This document shows positions 24,128-36,598 of a stretch of 64,000 nucleotides of DNA, one piece after another (the first letter of the stretch is position 1; each line of letters starts with the position of its first letter). The position numbers were made by a program, and so were the translations under genes. The notes under the pieces are model-generated. The model was not told the DNA's origin. It saw only the letters and a list, made by a program, of their open reading frames with translations, and did not search any database. Location of the stretch: positions 631,501 through 695,500 of the forward strand of contig CM051026.1 in assembly GCA_027627225.1 (NCBI GenBank). The letters are read 5' to 3'. Source of the DNA: Congeria kusceri (Eukaryota > Mollusca > Bivalvia > Myida > Dreissenidae).

Positions 24128-24337
24128 GTAGTCAAGTCATGTTCGAATTGAACTAATTTTCATAATAATCGTTGTTTATCGGCGAATAAACAACGATTTG
24201 TCGTTCTGATGCTTACGCCCTCGTGGTTTTATTCCTACGCATCAGTAAGCCCAAGTTGTTCAATTAGAGCATCTGAACGACAAATCGTTGTTTATGAGCC
24301 GCTATTACAACTCTAAATCGAAAATTATGTATTACAT
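24128..24337 (+). repeat. Nested-palindrome foldback repeat, copy 7 (partial)
   Basis: Tail of module 1 (AGTCATGTTCGAATTG) plus module 2 with internal rearrangement: the TTACGCCCTCGTGGTTTTAT loop is kept and both outer GTTGTTTAT arms are visible. Strongly diverged. Confidence 0.65.
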
Positions 24338-24395
24338 ACTACTAATACTAATACTAATACTACTACTACTACTAATAATAATAATAATAATGATA
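24338..24395 (+). repeat. ACT/AAT trinucleotide microsatellite
   Basis: Runs of ACTACT and AATAAT directly after foldback copy 7. Confidence 0.9.
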
Positions 24396-25075
24396 ATATT
24401 ATTTTACCTTGTGTTCAATTTTGGTTAACGTAAGTTTTTTCATTTATTGACGGTAAGTTTTTTCATTTATTAACGGTTAATCATCATTGTTGCTCTTAAA
24501 AGAATACAATCTGATTTTAACTAGTTTATTTATAATGCATAGTGGTACAACTTCCGCAGCGCACTACTTACTAGACCTTTGATATTTTCACTGTTGTGGA
24601 ATCCGGTCCTGTCTTACCCATGTCAACTCATATACCACCTATTTCTAGCATTTGTATTGTATCATTTATGTATGCGGAATGATTTTCTGTAGATAGGGTT
24701 GCGTGGTAATAATATTCTATTGAATGATCGCCATTGGGATCGTTAAAACGTCGTTTGAATATTTTATTTTGTTTTAAATAATTACTGATTGTAGAAAGTT
24801 TTTTTTTTTCGTTCAACTTGAAAGTTGTATTTCAACAATACTCACATAGGTACCTAATGCAGTGATTTTAATGGAATGACCTCGTGTCAGGAGTCTGTTA
24901 ATGCAGGCCAGTGTCAGTGACAGTCGTCTAGTTGCCAATAATAAACAAGTGCATCAGAGAAAATGAGTTATCAGCTTTTGTCGCCCCCAGGCACGTTAAA
25001 AAAATACAAAATAAAAACATATAATACAACTCTTTTCAGGAATCAAAGTTGCTAAATAATGCTACTGAAGACTGC
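24396..25075. other. AT-rich interval
   Basis: A direct repeat of GTAAGTTTTTTCATTTATT near 24431 and 24452 is the only structure noted. No gene signal. Confidence 0.4.
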
Positions 25076-25082
25076 TTATTTC

Positions 25083-27420
25083 GCATTGTTGTTTCAAATT
25101 GTTGTGACGCGTAGTTGTTTCAGATTGTTGTAACGCCTAGTTGTTTCAGATTGTTGTGTCGCGTACTTGTTTCAGATTGTTGTGACGCGTACTTGTTTCA
25201 GATTGTTGTGACGCGTAATCGTTTCAGATTGTTGTGACGCGTAATCGTTTCAGATTGTTGTGACGCGTAATCGTTTCAGATTGTTGTGACGCGTAGTTGT
25301 TTCAGATTGTTGTGACGCGTAGTTGTTTCAGATTGTTGTGACGAGTAGTTGTTTCAGATTGTTGTAACGCGTAGTTGTTTCAGATTGTTGTGACGAGTAG
25401 TTGTTTCAGATTGTTGTGAGGCATAGTTGTTTCAGATTGTTGTAACGCGTAGTTGTTTCAGATTGTTGTAACGCGTAGTTGTTTCAGATTGTTGTGACGC
25501 GTAGTTGTTTCAGATTGTTGTAACGCGTAGTTGTTTCAGATTGTTGTGACGAGTAGTTGTTTCAGATTGTTGTAACGCGTAGTTGTTTCAGATTGTTGTG
25601 ACGTGTAGTTGCTTCAGATTGTTGTAACGCGTAGTTGTTTCAGATTGTTGTGACGAGTAGTTGTTTCAGATTGTTGTGACGAGTAGTTGTTTCAGATTGT
25701 TGTGACGAGTAGTTGTTTCAGATTGTTGTGACGAGTAGTTGTTTCAGATTGTTGTGACGAGTAGTTGTTTCAGATTGTTGTGAGGCATAGTTGTTTCAGA
25801 TTGTTGTGACGTGTAGTTGTTTCAGATTGTTGTAACGCGTAGTTGTTTCAGATTGTTGTGACGAGTAGTTGTTTCAGATTGTTGTAACGCGTAGTTGTTT
25901 CAGATTGTTGTGACGTGTAGTTGTTTCAGATTGTTGTAACGCGTAGTTGTTTCAGATTGTTGTGACGAGTAGTTGTTTCAGATTGTTGTAACGCGTAGTT
26001 GTTTCAGATTGTTGTGACGTGTAGTTGTTTCAGATTGTTGTGACGAGTAGTTGTTTCAGATTGTTGTAACGCGTAGTTGTTTCAGATTGTTGTGACGTGT
26101 AGTTGTTTCAGATTGTTGTAACGCGTAGTTGTTTCAGATTGTTGTGACGAGTAGTTGTTTCAGATTGTTATGACGTGTAGTTGTTTCAGATTGTTGTAAC
26201 GCGTAGTTGTTTCAGATTGTTGTGACGTGTAGTTGTTTCAGATTGTTGTAACGCGTAGTTGTTTCAGATTGTTGTGACGAGTAGTTGTTTCAGATTGTTG
26301 TAACGCGTAGTTGTTTCAGATTGTTGTGACGTGTAGTTGTTTCAGATTGTTGTGACGAGTAGTTGTTTCAGATTGTTGTGACGAGTAGTTGTTTCAGATT
26401 GTTGTGAGGCATAGTTGTTTCAGATTGTTGTGACGTGTAGTTGTTTCAGATTGTTGTAACGCGTAGTTGTTTCACAGTGTTGTGACGCGTATTTGTTTCA
26501 GATTGTTGTGAAGCGTAGTTGTTTCAGATTGTTGTGACGCGTAGTTGTTTCAGATTGTTGTGACGCTTAGTTGTTTCACAGGGTTGTGACGCGTAATTGT
26601 TTCAGATTGTTGTGACGCGTAGTTGTTTCAGATTGTTGTAACGCGTAGTTGTTTCAGATTGTTGTGACGCGTAGTTGTTTTAGATTGTTGTAACGCGTAG
26701 TTGTTTCAGATTGTTGTAACGCGTAGTTGTTTCACAGTGTTGTGACGCGTATTTGTTTCAGATTGTTGTGAAGCGTAGTTGTTTCAGATTGTTGTGACGC
26801 GTAGTTGTTTCAGATTGTTGTGACGCTTAGTTGTTTCACAGGGTTGTGACGCGTAATTGTTTCAGATTGTTGTGACGCGTAGTTGTTTCAGATTGTTGTG
26901 ACGCGTAGCTGTTTCACAGTGTTGTAACGCATAGTTGTTACAGATTATTGTGATGCGTAGTTGTTTCATATTGTTGTGACACGTAGTTGTTTCAGATTAT
27001 TGTGACGCGTAGTTGTTTCATATTGTTGTACGCGTAGTTGTTTCACAGTGTTGTAACGCATAGTTGTTTCAGATTGTTGTGTCGCGTAGTTGTTACAGAT
27101 TGTTGTGTCGCGCAATTGTTTCATGTTGTTGTAACGCATAGTTGTTTCACAGGGTTGTGACACGTAGTTGTTTCAGATTGTTGTGACCCGTAGTTGGTTT
27201 ACAGGGTTGTGATGTGTAGTTGTTTCACAGTGTTGTAACGCATAGTTGTTTCGTATTGTTGTGACATACAGTTGTTTTGCATGGTTGTGGAGTGTGATTG
27301 TTTAGCATTGTTTTGACGCGTGATTGTTTCTCATTGTTGATACGTGTGATTGTTTCGCATTGTTTTGGCGTGTGATTGTTTCATATAGTTTTGACGCGTT
27401 GTTGTGACTCGGGGTTGTTC
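25083..27420 (+). repeat. 13-mer minisatellite family, locus 3 (2.3-kb, 26-bp dimer)
   Basis: About 90 copies of a dimer of GTTGTTTCAGATT and GTTGTGACGCGTA. Variants (TAACGCGTA, GTGACGAGTA, GTGACGTGTA, GTGAGGCATA) recur in ordered runs. A block of ten dimers (260 bp) containing the CACAGTGTTGTGACGCG variant occurs at 26473 and again at 26733. The array decays toward the right end (27180-27420). It is the longest minisatellite in the window. Confidence 0.95.
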
Positions 27421-27651
27421 AAATGCATTACATATTCTATACAAACTACAGGTAAATTATGTTCAAATAATTATAATGAAGCTAATGAAACCCTATGACA
27501 TTGGTGACAATAAATACTCTCTTTAAATCATTAAATACATAAGAAGGAACAAATAACTTTCTATCAAATTGTATTCTTAGTAAATAGTGCGTTTTTTCGT
27601 TTGTAAATTTTTATGATTCAGTACCATACTTCATGTATATTGAAAAAGGTA

Positions 27652-28335
27652 AATGTTTTTAGCTCGACTATTCGAAGAATATGTGAGCTTTCCTGTCGGC
27701 GTCGGCGTTCTCGTCTACATTTGGCTAAAGTTTTCATTCAAAAGTCTTGTAACTTCAAAACAAAGTTATCCACTTGAAACTTGGAATATACCTTTGTCAT
27801 CAAGTCCAGTATCAGGGACAACATTCCCCATAACTCTTTTTTGTATTTTAACAGAGTTATGCCCCTTTTCACATAGATTTTCTGGTTAAATTTTATATTC
27901 AACAGTTTTGTAACTTCATATCCACATACGTTATTCACTTGAAACTTCAAATATACCTTTGTCATCAACTCTATTGAAATCGGCAACATTCCCTATAACT
28001 CTGTTTCGTATTTTGACAGAGTTATGCCCCTCTTTCAGATAGATTTTCTGGTTAAATTTTTTATTAAAATGTTTTGTAGCTTCAGAACTACATACATTAT
28101 TTGCTAAAACATAGGAACATACCTGTGTCATCAACTCCAATATCAGGGACTATATTACCCATAACTCTATTTTGTACAGAAGGATTTTCACTTGAAACTT
28201 GGAATAATTTGATGTAATAATTGGCATAACTCAGTTTTTTATTTCAACAAAGTTATCCCCCTTCCATTTGCCAAAATATGTACCAACTGAAATACTTCTA
28301 ATAGTCTAGCGAGCTTTCCTCTGACAGCTCTTGTT
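27652..28335 (+). repeat. AGCTCGACTATTCGAAG dispersed repeat, copy 2
   Basis: Begins TTTTTAGCTCGACTATTCGA and ends AGCTCTTGTT. Three internal units carry CCATAACTCTGTTTCGTATT and TTATGCCCCTTTTTCACATA variants. Minus-strand frames (27738-28140) are repeat translations. Confidence 0.75.
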
Positions 28336-29635
28336 ACTTTACCCCGCTGCATCTTTATATGCACTTTGTTTTAAGCAAGATGGTGATATTGTTGACTCTC
28401 AGTTATGACATGTATTTCAAATGGTAAGGGGGGTGCTGTATGTCTATCCAATTAAACACGCGGAGAATATTGTGAACGTTTTTATCTTGGATTAAAACTC
28501 GGCAGCAGCAACATTTAATTTAGTGACTAGATGCGGGGCAACTAACCGGAGCTGAATTCTGAACTCTTACATGAATAACAAATCATAGACTTTCCTGAAG
28601 AGCATTGCGAATAATGGCATAGGATTCACATTTATAATGATTCTTAAGCCATTCTTAACTAAACTTGAAAATAAGTCAAAATCAGACATATATTTATGTT
28701 TGATTCACAATGCTTGAGAATATAGGCATTGCAAATACTAAATGTTGATACACTTGGAATTATATTGCAACTTTAATATATGGCAAAATCAGATGCAGAA
28801 AAACCAATGATCAGATAACAAAATTGTAAGATATTGCTTAATTTTCAACTATGATTGTTCATATATATGGCCCTGCAAGTTTCTTTCTCGTAATGTAACA
28901 AGATACTTCAAGAAGCTAAATTAAGCTTTCGTGCTTCATATACGCGTTTCACGATTTCCTCGTGCATAGTCGTAATCGGTCGAAGCAGAAAACTGCACGA
29001 GGATATTGTGAAAGTACTGTCCCTGTCCATAGATTTGTTCCATTTGTACAACAGCAACAAGACGACTAATACATATACCAATACTACTACAACTACTGAT
29101 ATAATTAGCGTTATCATTTATTTATTTACTGTTTGCCCGTTGTGTCCGTTTAGAGTGAATATTATACACGTTTTCATTGGCTGCTGTTGTTTATTACAGA
29201 CTATTCTAACATTGTCGCTGGTGTTTTCTTATTACAATTGTTGGGCGCATTGGTTTTTTCTTCAATTTTGCGAATGCAGGAAATTGCCATCGTCTACTCA
29301 ATAGTCCTGTTGATGACAAATGATTCCAAGAAGATATTTTCTTATAAATGATGACTCAAAGTTGGTGAAATTAACAATATTGCACTTTCAGTGTGTTTCT
29401 GTCATGTCCATATTTTAAGACATCTTTTATAAGTTTATGTTTCCAAAATTTTAGACAGTAATGCATGGTTTTAGTTTGGGTTACGTTTTTAGTGGTTGTT
29501 GTTAGTGGGGCGCTAACCAATAATACATATTGCACGTAGTTTGAGGTGATAATCTTTGTTACAAGTATCTATTGTACCATCACGTGAATTGAATCGTATA
29601 TTTCTTATGAGAGACCTGCGTAGGCTTTCTTAATG
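28336..29635. other. AT-rich interval with second hairpin
   Basis: Apart from the hairpin at 28947-29013, no recognised feature. The frame at 29008-29304 has no identifiable domain. Confidence 0.4.
28947..29013. repeat. Inverted repeat TTTCACGATTTCCTCGTGCA (copy 2)
   Basis: Left arm TTTCACGATTTCCTCGTGCA (28947-28966) pairs with TGCACGAGGATATTGTGAAA (28994-29013) across 27 bases. Same family as 13594-13684; both are preceded by ACGCGT. Confidence 0.7.
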
Positions 29636-29639
29636 TCGT

Positions 29640-29870
29640 GGAATTTCTCGTTTTCCAAGATGTAAATAGTACATGAACTCAGCGCTCGTTGCTCTAAGAT
29701 TCACGTGAAGACAGGTCATCAATTCTCCGGCACTGCCCAAACTACGTGAGGTCGATATATCACGGGTTCGCGTTCCTTGTTTCCGCGACTCCTTGGAGTT
29801 CTCTGGTACTGAAACGACGTTGGCAGTGTTCCACGACTTTCCATGACACGAACACCACCAAGAATACCGC
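29640..29870 (-). other. Possible transposon-derived fragment with Arg/Ser-rich frame
   Basis: The minus frame contains NSKESRKQGTRTRD and SAGELMTCLHVNLRATSAEF. Such frames recur in repeated DNA of invertebrates in my memory, but I cannot name the element. GC content is higher than in the surroundings. Confidence 0.25.
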
Positions 29871-30232
29871 AAAATTAAATATAATATAATTTTATTTATG
29901 CTTGAAATACAGTATGCAGTTTTATAAGCTACACCGATTACTCGTTGCGTAAAGAACCAACATGCATACAGTATTCCCAGTAGCGATATCATGAAAAGAT
30001 TGGGGAGTTTATATGATCACAGATGCATAGATGGCATAGCAGTTGAACGACACTTCTCTTATCAAAAGAAACACAACTTACGGACAAACTTACATCGAAT
30101 TTACGTGTGAGTTACCGTAGGAAATATCATGGATTGCCGGTTGTGAACATGTTTGCATGAATGTTCTAAGTCGCTTTCTGAATTAAATGTATGATTGTGT
30201 CGCATTTTTGAGTCAAGTCATTCCTTTTTACT

Positions 30233-30925
30233 TCGTTGTATTACGTTATAGCACGTACTACATAGTTGTGTCGCGTGATTGTGTAACGTAGTTGTGTCGC
30301 GTGATTGTGTTACGTCGTCGTGTCACGTGAAGGTGTTACGTAGTTGTGACGCGTGATTGTGTAACGTAGTTGTGTCGCGTGATTGTGTTACGTCGTCGTG
30401 TCACGTGAAGGTGTTACGTAGTTGTGACGCGTGATTGTGTAACGTAGTTGTTTCGCGTGATTGTGTTACGTCGTCGTGTCACGTGAAGGTGTTACGTAGT
30501 TGTGACGCGTGATTGTGTAACGTAGTTGTGTCGCGTGATTGTGTTACGTCGTCGTGTCACGTGAAGGTGTTACGTAGTTGTGACGCGTGATTGTGTAACG
30601 TAGTTGTTTCGCGTGATTGTGTTACGTCGTCGTGTCACGTGAAGGTGTTACGTAGTTGTGACGCGTGATTGTGTAACGTAGTTGTTTCGCGTGATTGTGT
30701 TACGTCGTCGTGTCACGTGAAGGTGTTACGTAGTTGTGACGCGTGATTGTGTAACGTAGTTGTTTCGCGTGATTGTGTAACGTAGTTGTGACGCGTGATT
30801 GTGTAACGTAGTTGTGTCGCGTGATTGTGTTACGTCGTCGTGTCACGTGAAGGTGTTACGTAGTTGTATCACGTGATGATGTAACGTAGTTGTGTAACGT
30901 GATTGTGTTGTGTAGTTGTATCATA
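30233..30925 (+). repeat. 13-mer minisatellite family, locus 4 (78-bp higher-order unit)
   Basis: Every block is 13 bases: GTTGTGTCGCGTG, ATTGTGTTACGTC, GTCGTGTCACGTG, AAGGTGTTACGTA, GTTGTGACGCGTG and ATTGTGTAACGTA. Six different blocks form a 78-bp higher-order unit; the CGTCGTGTCACG marker lies at 30316, 30394 and 30472. About eight units are present, with an irregular section near 30770. Confidence 0.95.
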
Positions 30926-31014
30926 CAATTACCATCGAAAACAATATGTATATTCAAAGATATATAACTACATATACGAATACAAATACAAATTGACAAA
31001 TTGGCTAGCATAAT

Positions 31015-31330
31015 TGGAAATCGTTTTTGTCGAGCCCGCTTGCTCAATGGCGGTTCGGTGTATGTGCGTGCGTGCATGCGTCCGCTCTGATCAAGCCTGT
31101 TAAATCATCATTCATCGGGGAATTTTAAAATAACTTGCCACAAATGATCAAGGTCACACTCACAGGTCAAAAGTAAAATATGGGCATAATACAGTATGTC
31201 CGGATTGTTAATTTATCGTTTATCTGGGAATTTTAAAATGTTCACCGTGTTTCGCATGCAAACCTGTGTCCCTAGCTTTAAAGGTCAAACTTTAAATGGG
31301 CTTGACATGTTGCCAACACGCATCTAGTTG
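31015..31330 (+). repeat. Dispersed repeat fragment with AAGGTCACA/AGGTCAAA words
   Basis: CpG-rich head (GTGCGTGCGTGCATGCGTCC) followed by TTTAAAATAACTTGCCACAA and AAGGTCACACTCACAGGTC. Related to the larger copy at 49150-49740. Non-coding. Confidence 0.55.
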
Positions 31331-33825
31331 TTGTTGTTTCTAATTATACTAGTAGTTTATGTCCTTGTGTTTTATGTTTTGATATGAAGTCACAACAAGG
31401 CTAGGTTTGCATTACAGAAGCCGTGAATAAATATTATTATCAAAAAAACAGTGCATTGCATTTTATTAACAACAGCCTCAAATGGATGATACTTATTTAC
31501 ACAACTACATATTTCTTCGGACAAGAAAAGCAACGTTTGAAAAATGCACTTAAATATTTCATTTATTGAGTGAACCATATTGGATGAGTGATGTCGGTAT
31601 GATTCTAAATCTACTGACATAACGAAACATTTCCTCCTTGAACCAAGAAAGTTTTGCTGGCGTTATTTATTTGTTTGATTGTAAGCAGCCTTGTTTGTTT
31701 GTTTGTTTCCGTTATGAATGGATTTTGCAGAAAGTTGTCTGAAAAAGTTGGAAATTGGCCAATTAAAAATGTTTGGATGTTGTTTGTGATCCGGGTCATG
31801 TCTAGATCCAGAATTTGTTTTTGGAATCCTTTTTTTGTTGGAAGATGTATACCTGATGCTGTTTAACTCATAAGTTGCATAATACATGTATGTTTGAGCT
31901 GCCTTTGCAAGTCTTCGCTCTCCGAGTGCCACTCAGTTACGCATATGTTTTCGGGATTAAAATACAAAATGAAAGTAGTTCCTTTCAGCAGTTTCAATAC
32001 ATTGACTATTTTGAATGATGCCAATAAATATTACAAAATTGCATGTAGATGTTTTTTTCGTGGTCCTTTTCGAAATCTATACAACTTACGTTATTATGGT
32101 CTTCCAAAAACCTATTAGTCGATTTAATTTAATACAAGATACAAGAAAATGTTTACTTATAATAAGCTATAATTATACTGGTTGATAGAGGTAAAACAAC
32201 TGTTGATTTTTGGTTGTGGTAGATGTGTCCGGATACTAGTATATTGGAATTAATACGACTTAATTATATAGACACAGTCCGCGTCCGGGTTTTGATAATA
32301 TCTTAGCTTCGCCCGTCCAAAAGCGTGTTTTGAATATAATATCAATGATTAAGACTATGACATAAAAAGGATAAAACAAACCTAAAACATTATACGCCGA
32401 AGGTCTTGTATCTTTTGATCATCCGACGTCCCAAAGTTTCGCTTGTGTGCCAGTATATACTTCATTCATGCCTCGTTCCGGAACATGCAACTGTCGTCTG
32501 TCCGAATGGTCGACGTCTGCTTTGTCACGTATACACAGTTTTAAATGGACATTTCGTGTGGGTCAGGTTGAGCTAACACGTAAACCGGAAGTTTACAGAC
32601 CGAAAGTAAGTGTGTCCTACGGACCGTCCTGACCTAGGTCCAAATGCGTTGTCCTCCATATTGACTGGTACACGTGCACCATGTTTTTCGACGAAGGAGG
32701 AGAATACGATTCGCTACTACTACTACTGTTGTTGATTAACGCACATTACGAACAGAGTATTATTTCTCATTCCTGTTCCCGAACAAACTGATGAACATGT
32801 TTATTACACCGTTACGGTAAATCTTCAAAAGCGCGACCTGGGCCCATATTTAGAAAGATTTTTATGTTGTTCAGAGGGGGGGGGGGGCGGCGGGCATATT
32901 AGGGAGATTTGACTGATAGCGATTTCCGGCAGCAAGGAATTTGACACACCGAATGATATTCCGGATGCCGGGAAATATACTTTCGTCGGATTTTAGGTCC
33001 CGGTAATATTGGGGCCGCCCCGGGCCATTTGATAATGCAAGCAATTCCCATGGTGGGGATTGGACAAAAATGCTTGGCTCTAGGTGGAGAATTAGACCCC
33101 AAAAGTAAAATAAGTCCCTTTTTTTAATTCCCCTTTGGAAAATATTGATAGGTGCATAACTAAGTTGAAAATAAAACACCTCCACCAACACCACCACCAC
33201 CAACAACAATTATTTATTAGCTCTTAAGCTTACAATTGCTTTTTAGCCAAACGCAAACGTTAACACAAGTGTTATAAATGGATGAGAAAAATATAGAATT
33301 AGGTTATGATAGAAGTAAACAATGAATATAAGTAATAAATGTCACAACGCTTTGAAACAATGTACGCGACAGATACTAAGTATTTGAGGAATTTAATTGC
33401 AACGCGTGTGTCAACATCTTCAAACTAAGCATGTCTTTTTAAAAAAAATCCAATTATAGAATTTTGGAATTTTAAGTTCTCATAATTTTCGAGCATTTAT
33501 GAATAGCAGCATGTAACTCTAAACTTACCTTAGGGCGTAACAAAAATATGACATGTTTCTCATCCCACTTCCAACCGAAAAGAAATGGCCACGACAGTAT
33601 ATATACCACTACGGAAATTATCACCAATTAATAGTTTTAATACAGTGCTGAAAACAACAAGAGGATTATTTGTGACCTCGCAACTAGCCTTTCACAATAT
33701 GATAATGTTATTTATCTGTATTACACACATTTTTGCTCGTAATTTGTAACAAAATGTCGATCGTTTTTCATAATAATTGCTTTATTTCTGATATTTTTTA
33801 GATTATTACTGTAACGTAATTACTT
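31331..33825. other. Interval without recognised genes
   Basis: Includes a G-rich run GGGGGGGGGGGGCGGCGGG near 32876 and GC-richer patches at 32440-32640 and 32890-33100. Frames in those patches (32447-32632 plus, 32871-33209 minus) show no domain I know. Otherwise AT-rich. Confidence 0.35.
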
Positions 33826-34265
33826 TATTAGTGCGGGTCACAATCATTCTATGCCATCTTTATTCGTGATGATCCCATGTTAGACGATAAGTATTCCCGA
33901 TGATCACGCAATGTACGATATTTTTCACTACAGTATGATCACTTAGTTTACGATCTTTATTTGTGGTGAATACCTGATACTGAGCGATCTTTCGTCGTAA
34001 CGGTTTAGTGTACGAAACATTGTTTGTGACGACCACATTCTGTATGACCGCTTTTTTACGATAATTACTTAGTGAACGGTATTTATACATGATGAGCATA
34101 ATATGTAAGATCTTTATTCCTCGTAATCACTTACAGCACAGTCTTTATCTGTACGGCCTTCATTCTCTATGATCACTTATTCTTTTTATTTCTAATCACT
34201 TATTATAAGATCATAAACCCATTCACCTACTGTACAATCTTTATTCAGTATGATCACGTGATATG
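33826..34265 (+). repeat. Degenerate ~50-bp tandem repeat
   Basis: Loose repetition of TGATCACTTAGTTTACGATC and TCTTTATTCGTGATGATC-like words every 45-60 bases. Old and strongly diverged; exact unit boundaries cannot be set by eye. Confidence 0.5.
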
Positions 34266-34384
34266 AAAATTGTAAGACATTTGAAAAAAAGTCCTGATAT
34301 TGCAATCGTCTGTGCTGCCATGGTTTGTGAAAAGCTAACTAAACTAAATCGTTGACAATTTAGACCGATACAACTCAAAATATA

Positions 34385-35015
34385 TAATAAATGTGGTTGT
34401 GTTGGTGGTGCTTTTGGTGTGGTACGTCGTTGTGTAAACTTGAATTGCCTGATTGTGTTACGTTGTTGTGTCGCCTGGTTGTGTCACGTTGTTGTGTCGC
34501 CTAGTCACGTTGTTGTGTCGCCTGGTTGTGTTACGTTGTTGTGTCGCCTGGTTGTGTCGCCTAGTTACGTTGTTGTTTCGCCTCGTTGTGTTACGTTGTT
34601 GTGTCGCCTAGTTGTGTAACGTTGTTGTGTCCTCTGCTTGTGTAACGTTGTTGTGTCGCCTGCTTGTGTTACGTTGTTGTGTCGCCTGGCTGTGTTACGT
34701 TGTTGTTGTGCCTGTTTGTGTTACGACGTTGTTACGCCTGGTTGTGTTACGTCTTTGCGACGCCTGGTTGTGTTATGTTGTTTCACTTGATTGTATTCCG
34801 TTAGTGTGTCACTTGGTTATGTACCGTTGTTGTGTTGCCTGGTCGTGTTACGTTGTTGTTTCGCCTGGATGTGTTAGCTCGTTGTGTCACCTGTTAGTGT
34901 TCTGTCGTTGTGTCGCTTTAATGTGCTACCTCGTTATGCCGCCGGTTGTGTAACCTCGTTGTGTAGCCTAGTTGTATAAGCGGCACTTGATTGTTTAACA
35001 CGTTTACGATGCCTG
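34385..35015 (+). repeat. 13-mer minisatellite family, locus 5 (26-bp dimer)
   Basis: Dimers of GTTGTGTCGCCTG and GTTGTGTTACGTT, well ordered from 34440 to 34780 and increasingly degenerate to the right. A few units lost part of a block (for example near 34503 and 34563). Confidence 0.9.
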
Positions 35016-36598
35016 ATTGTGCTATCGTATTACATACAAATGACTGTGTGTGTTTTTGTGTCAGTAACTCCTAATAGTGGTGTGAATGGGTCGCAATATA
35101 ATGTTATATATTTAGATTTATTGATCATGATTTAACAAAAACATATTGGTTTTAACCATTTGGAAATGACCCCAATGCAAATAAGCAAACATCTTGTTTA
35201 ATACAAATAATTACAAACAATGTGCATCTTACACGCAAACATATTTCTCTTATGTTTGTATTATTACTAATACATATTTTAAAATTATTATTTTAATTGC
35301 GACGTGTTTTGATAATAATATTATCATTTTATATGAAAAATAGAGGCGGTTTTTCAAACAATATTGCATACTGCCTGCAATTCTTCTCAATTTCCAAAAT
35401 TGAATGTAAATGTCAAAAGCATAATGATTGATATGTAATTACAGAAAAAAGCATTTTAAGTGTCTACAACGTTTCGGAAATAACAATAATTTCGATTCAT
35501 TTTCGTCGGAACAGTCAATTGCAAAAGCATAGCAATTCATAATATTATAAAAGTGTAATTCATAACTGGAATATAAAAAAAAAATATGAAATTGGTGTAG
35601 TTTGCGTTAAAGGGACTTTGTTATTGAAAAATTGGTTTCCTGTTGCGCTAGAAATGATGTCAGATATACTTCGCACTGTAATTGTAATTTGTCTGGTCAT
35701 GTTAGAATCAATTCAATTTTAGCTTTATTGTTGTTTATCGGCTAATAAACACCGATTTGTCGTTCTGATGCGGTGTAACGCCCTCGTGGTTTAATTCATA
35801 CGCATCAGAACTCCAAATCGTTGTATATTTGCTGATAAACAACTCTAAATCGAAAATTATTTCTTTAATAATATACGCAAAAATCAGTTCTAAGCGGACA
35901 TGGAATGTTGTATTTAGTGGATAATTTCGTATAAAAGTTGCAGTAGTGTAATGGATCGGAAAATCGTCAGTTCGAACTATTTATTTTGCAAATTCGTGTG
36001 TTTTGTGAAAGTGGTGCAAAGCATGATGCACAAATGAACGTATATATAAAGATCACAAATCAAACAACGGCTTACAGTCAAAGGTGCATTTCTGTTAATT
36101 AATGTAAAGTTACAGTGTTTACATGTATTTAATTTTATTTGTTAAAATTGACCTAGAGACTTTAATTATCTGAGTGTTTATGATAACCAACGTTGACAGT
36201 ATTCATGTTCTTTATTTGCTATTATTATACTGATTGGAAAGACAACGCTCCCATAATAAGTGTCCATGTGTTATAAACAGTAATTCCCTTCAATATTACT
36301 CCATTCCTACGCGTTTTGTGTATGCCGTTATATAGCCTGGGCTGTTATTTATAAAGACTTTTAGAGTAAAATGGAGAAAATTCTTAAGTTTTTGAAATGT
36401 CATGATTGTATTTTCGGACAAAGAATTGCTTTTTTGGAAGAGTTTGGCAGAGGAGTTGCAATATAATTCCAAGCGTATTGCTATTTAGTATTTTCCGAAC
36501 ACGTGTTCCAACGCATAATGTTCCAATGCAAATTATAAGTTTGAGTTATGTTTAAGTTAAGTTTAGGATAATATTAAAATCTTTATAAATATGGGCCC
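35016..36598. other. AT-rich interval with one foldback copy
   Basis: Only the foldback at 35697-35873 and an ATATGGGCCC-ended dispersed fragment at 36541-36597 were recognised. Confidence 0.4.
35697..35873 (+). repeat. Nested-palindrome foldback repeat, copy 8 (module 2 only)
   Basis: Starts at the junction GGTCATGTTAGAATC and contains a complete module 2 ending TCTAAATCGAAAATTATTTC. Outer palindromes are mutated (GTTGTATATTTGCTG). Confidence 0.7.

Noticed and set aside
25083..27420. CRISPR-like regular array
   Set aside because: Period 26 with no spacers of unique sequence; both halves are repeats. A eukaryotic minisatellite.
32876..32900. G-quadruplex or telomere-like G run
   Set aside because: A single poly-G tract with no repeated G-tract spacing and no telomeric repeat.
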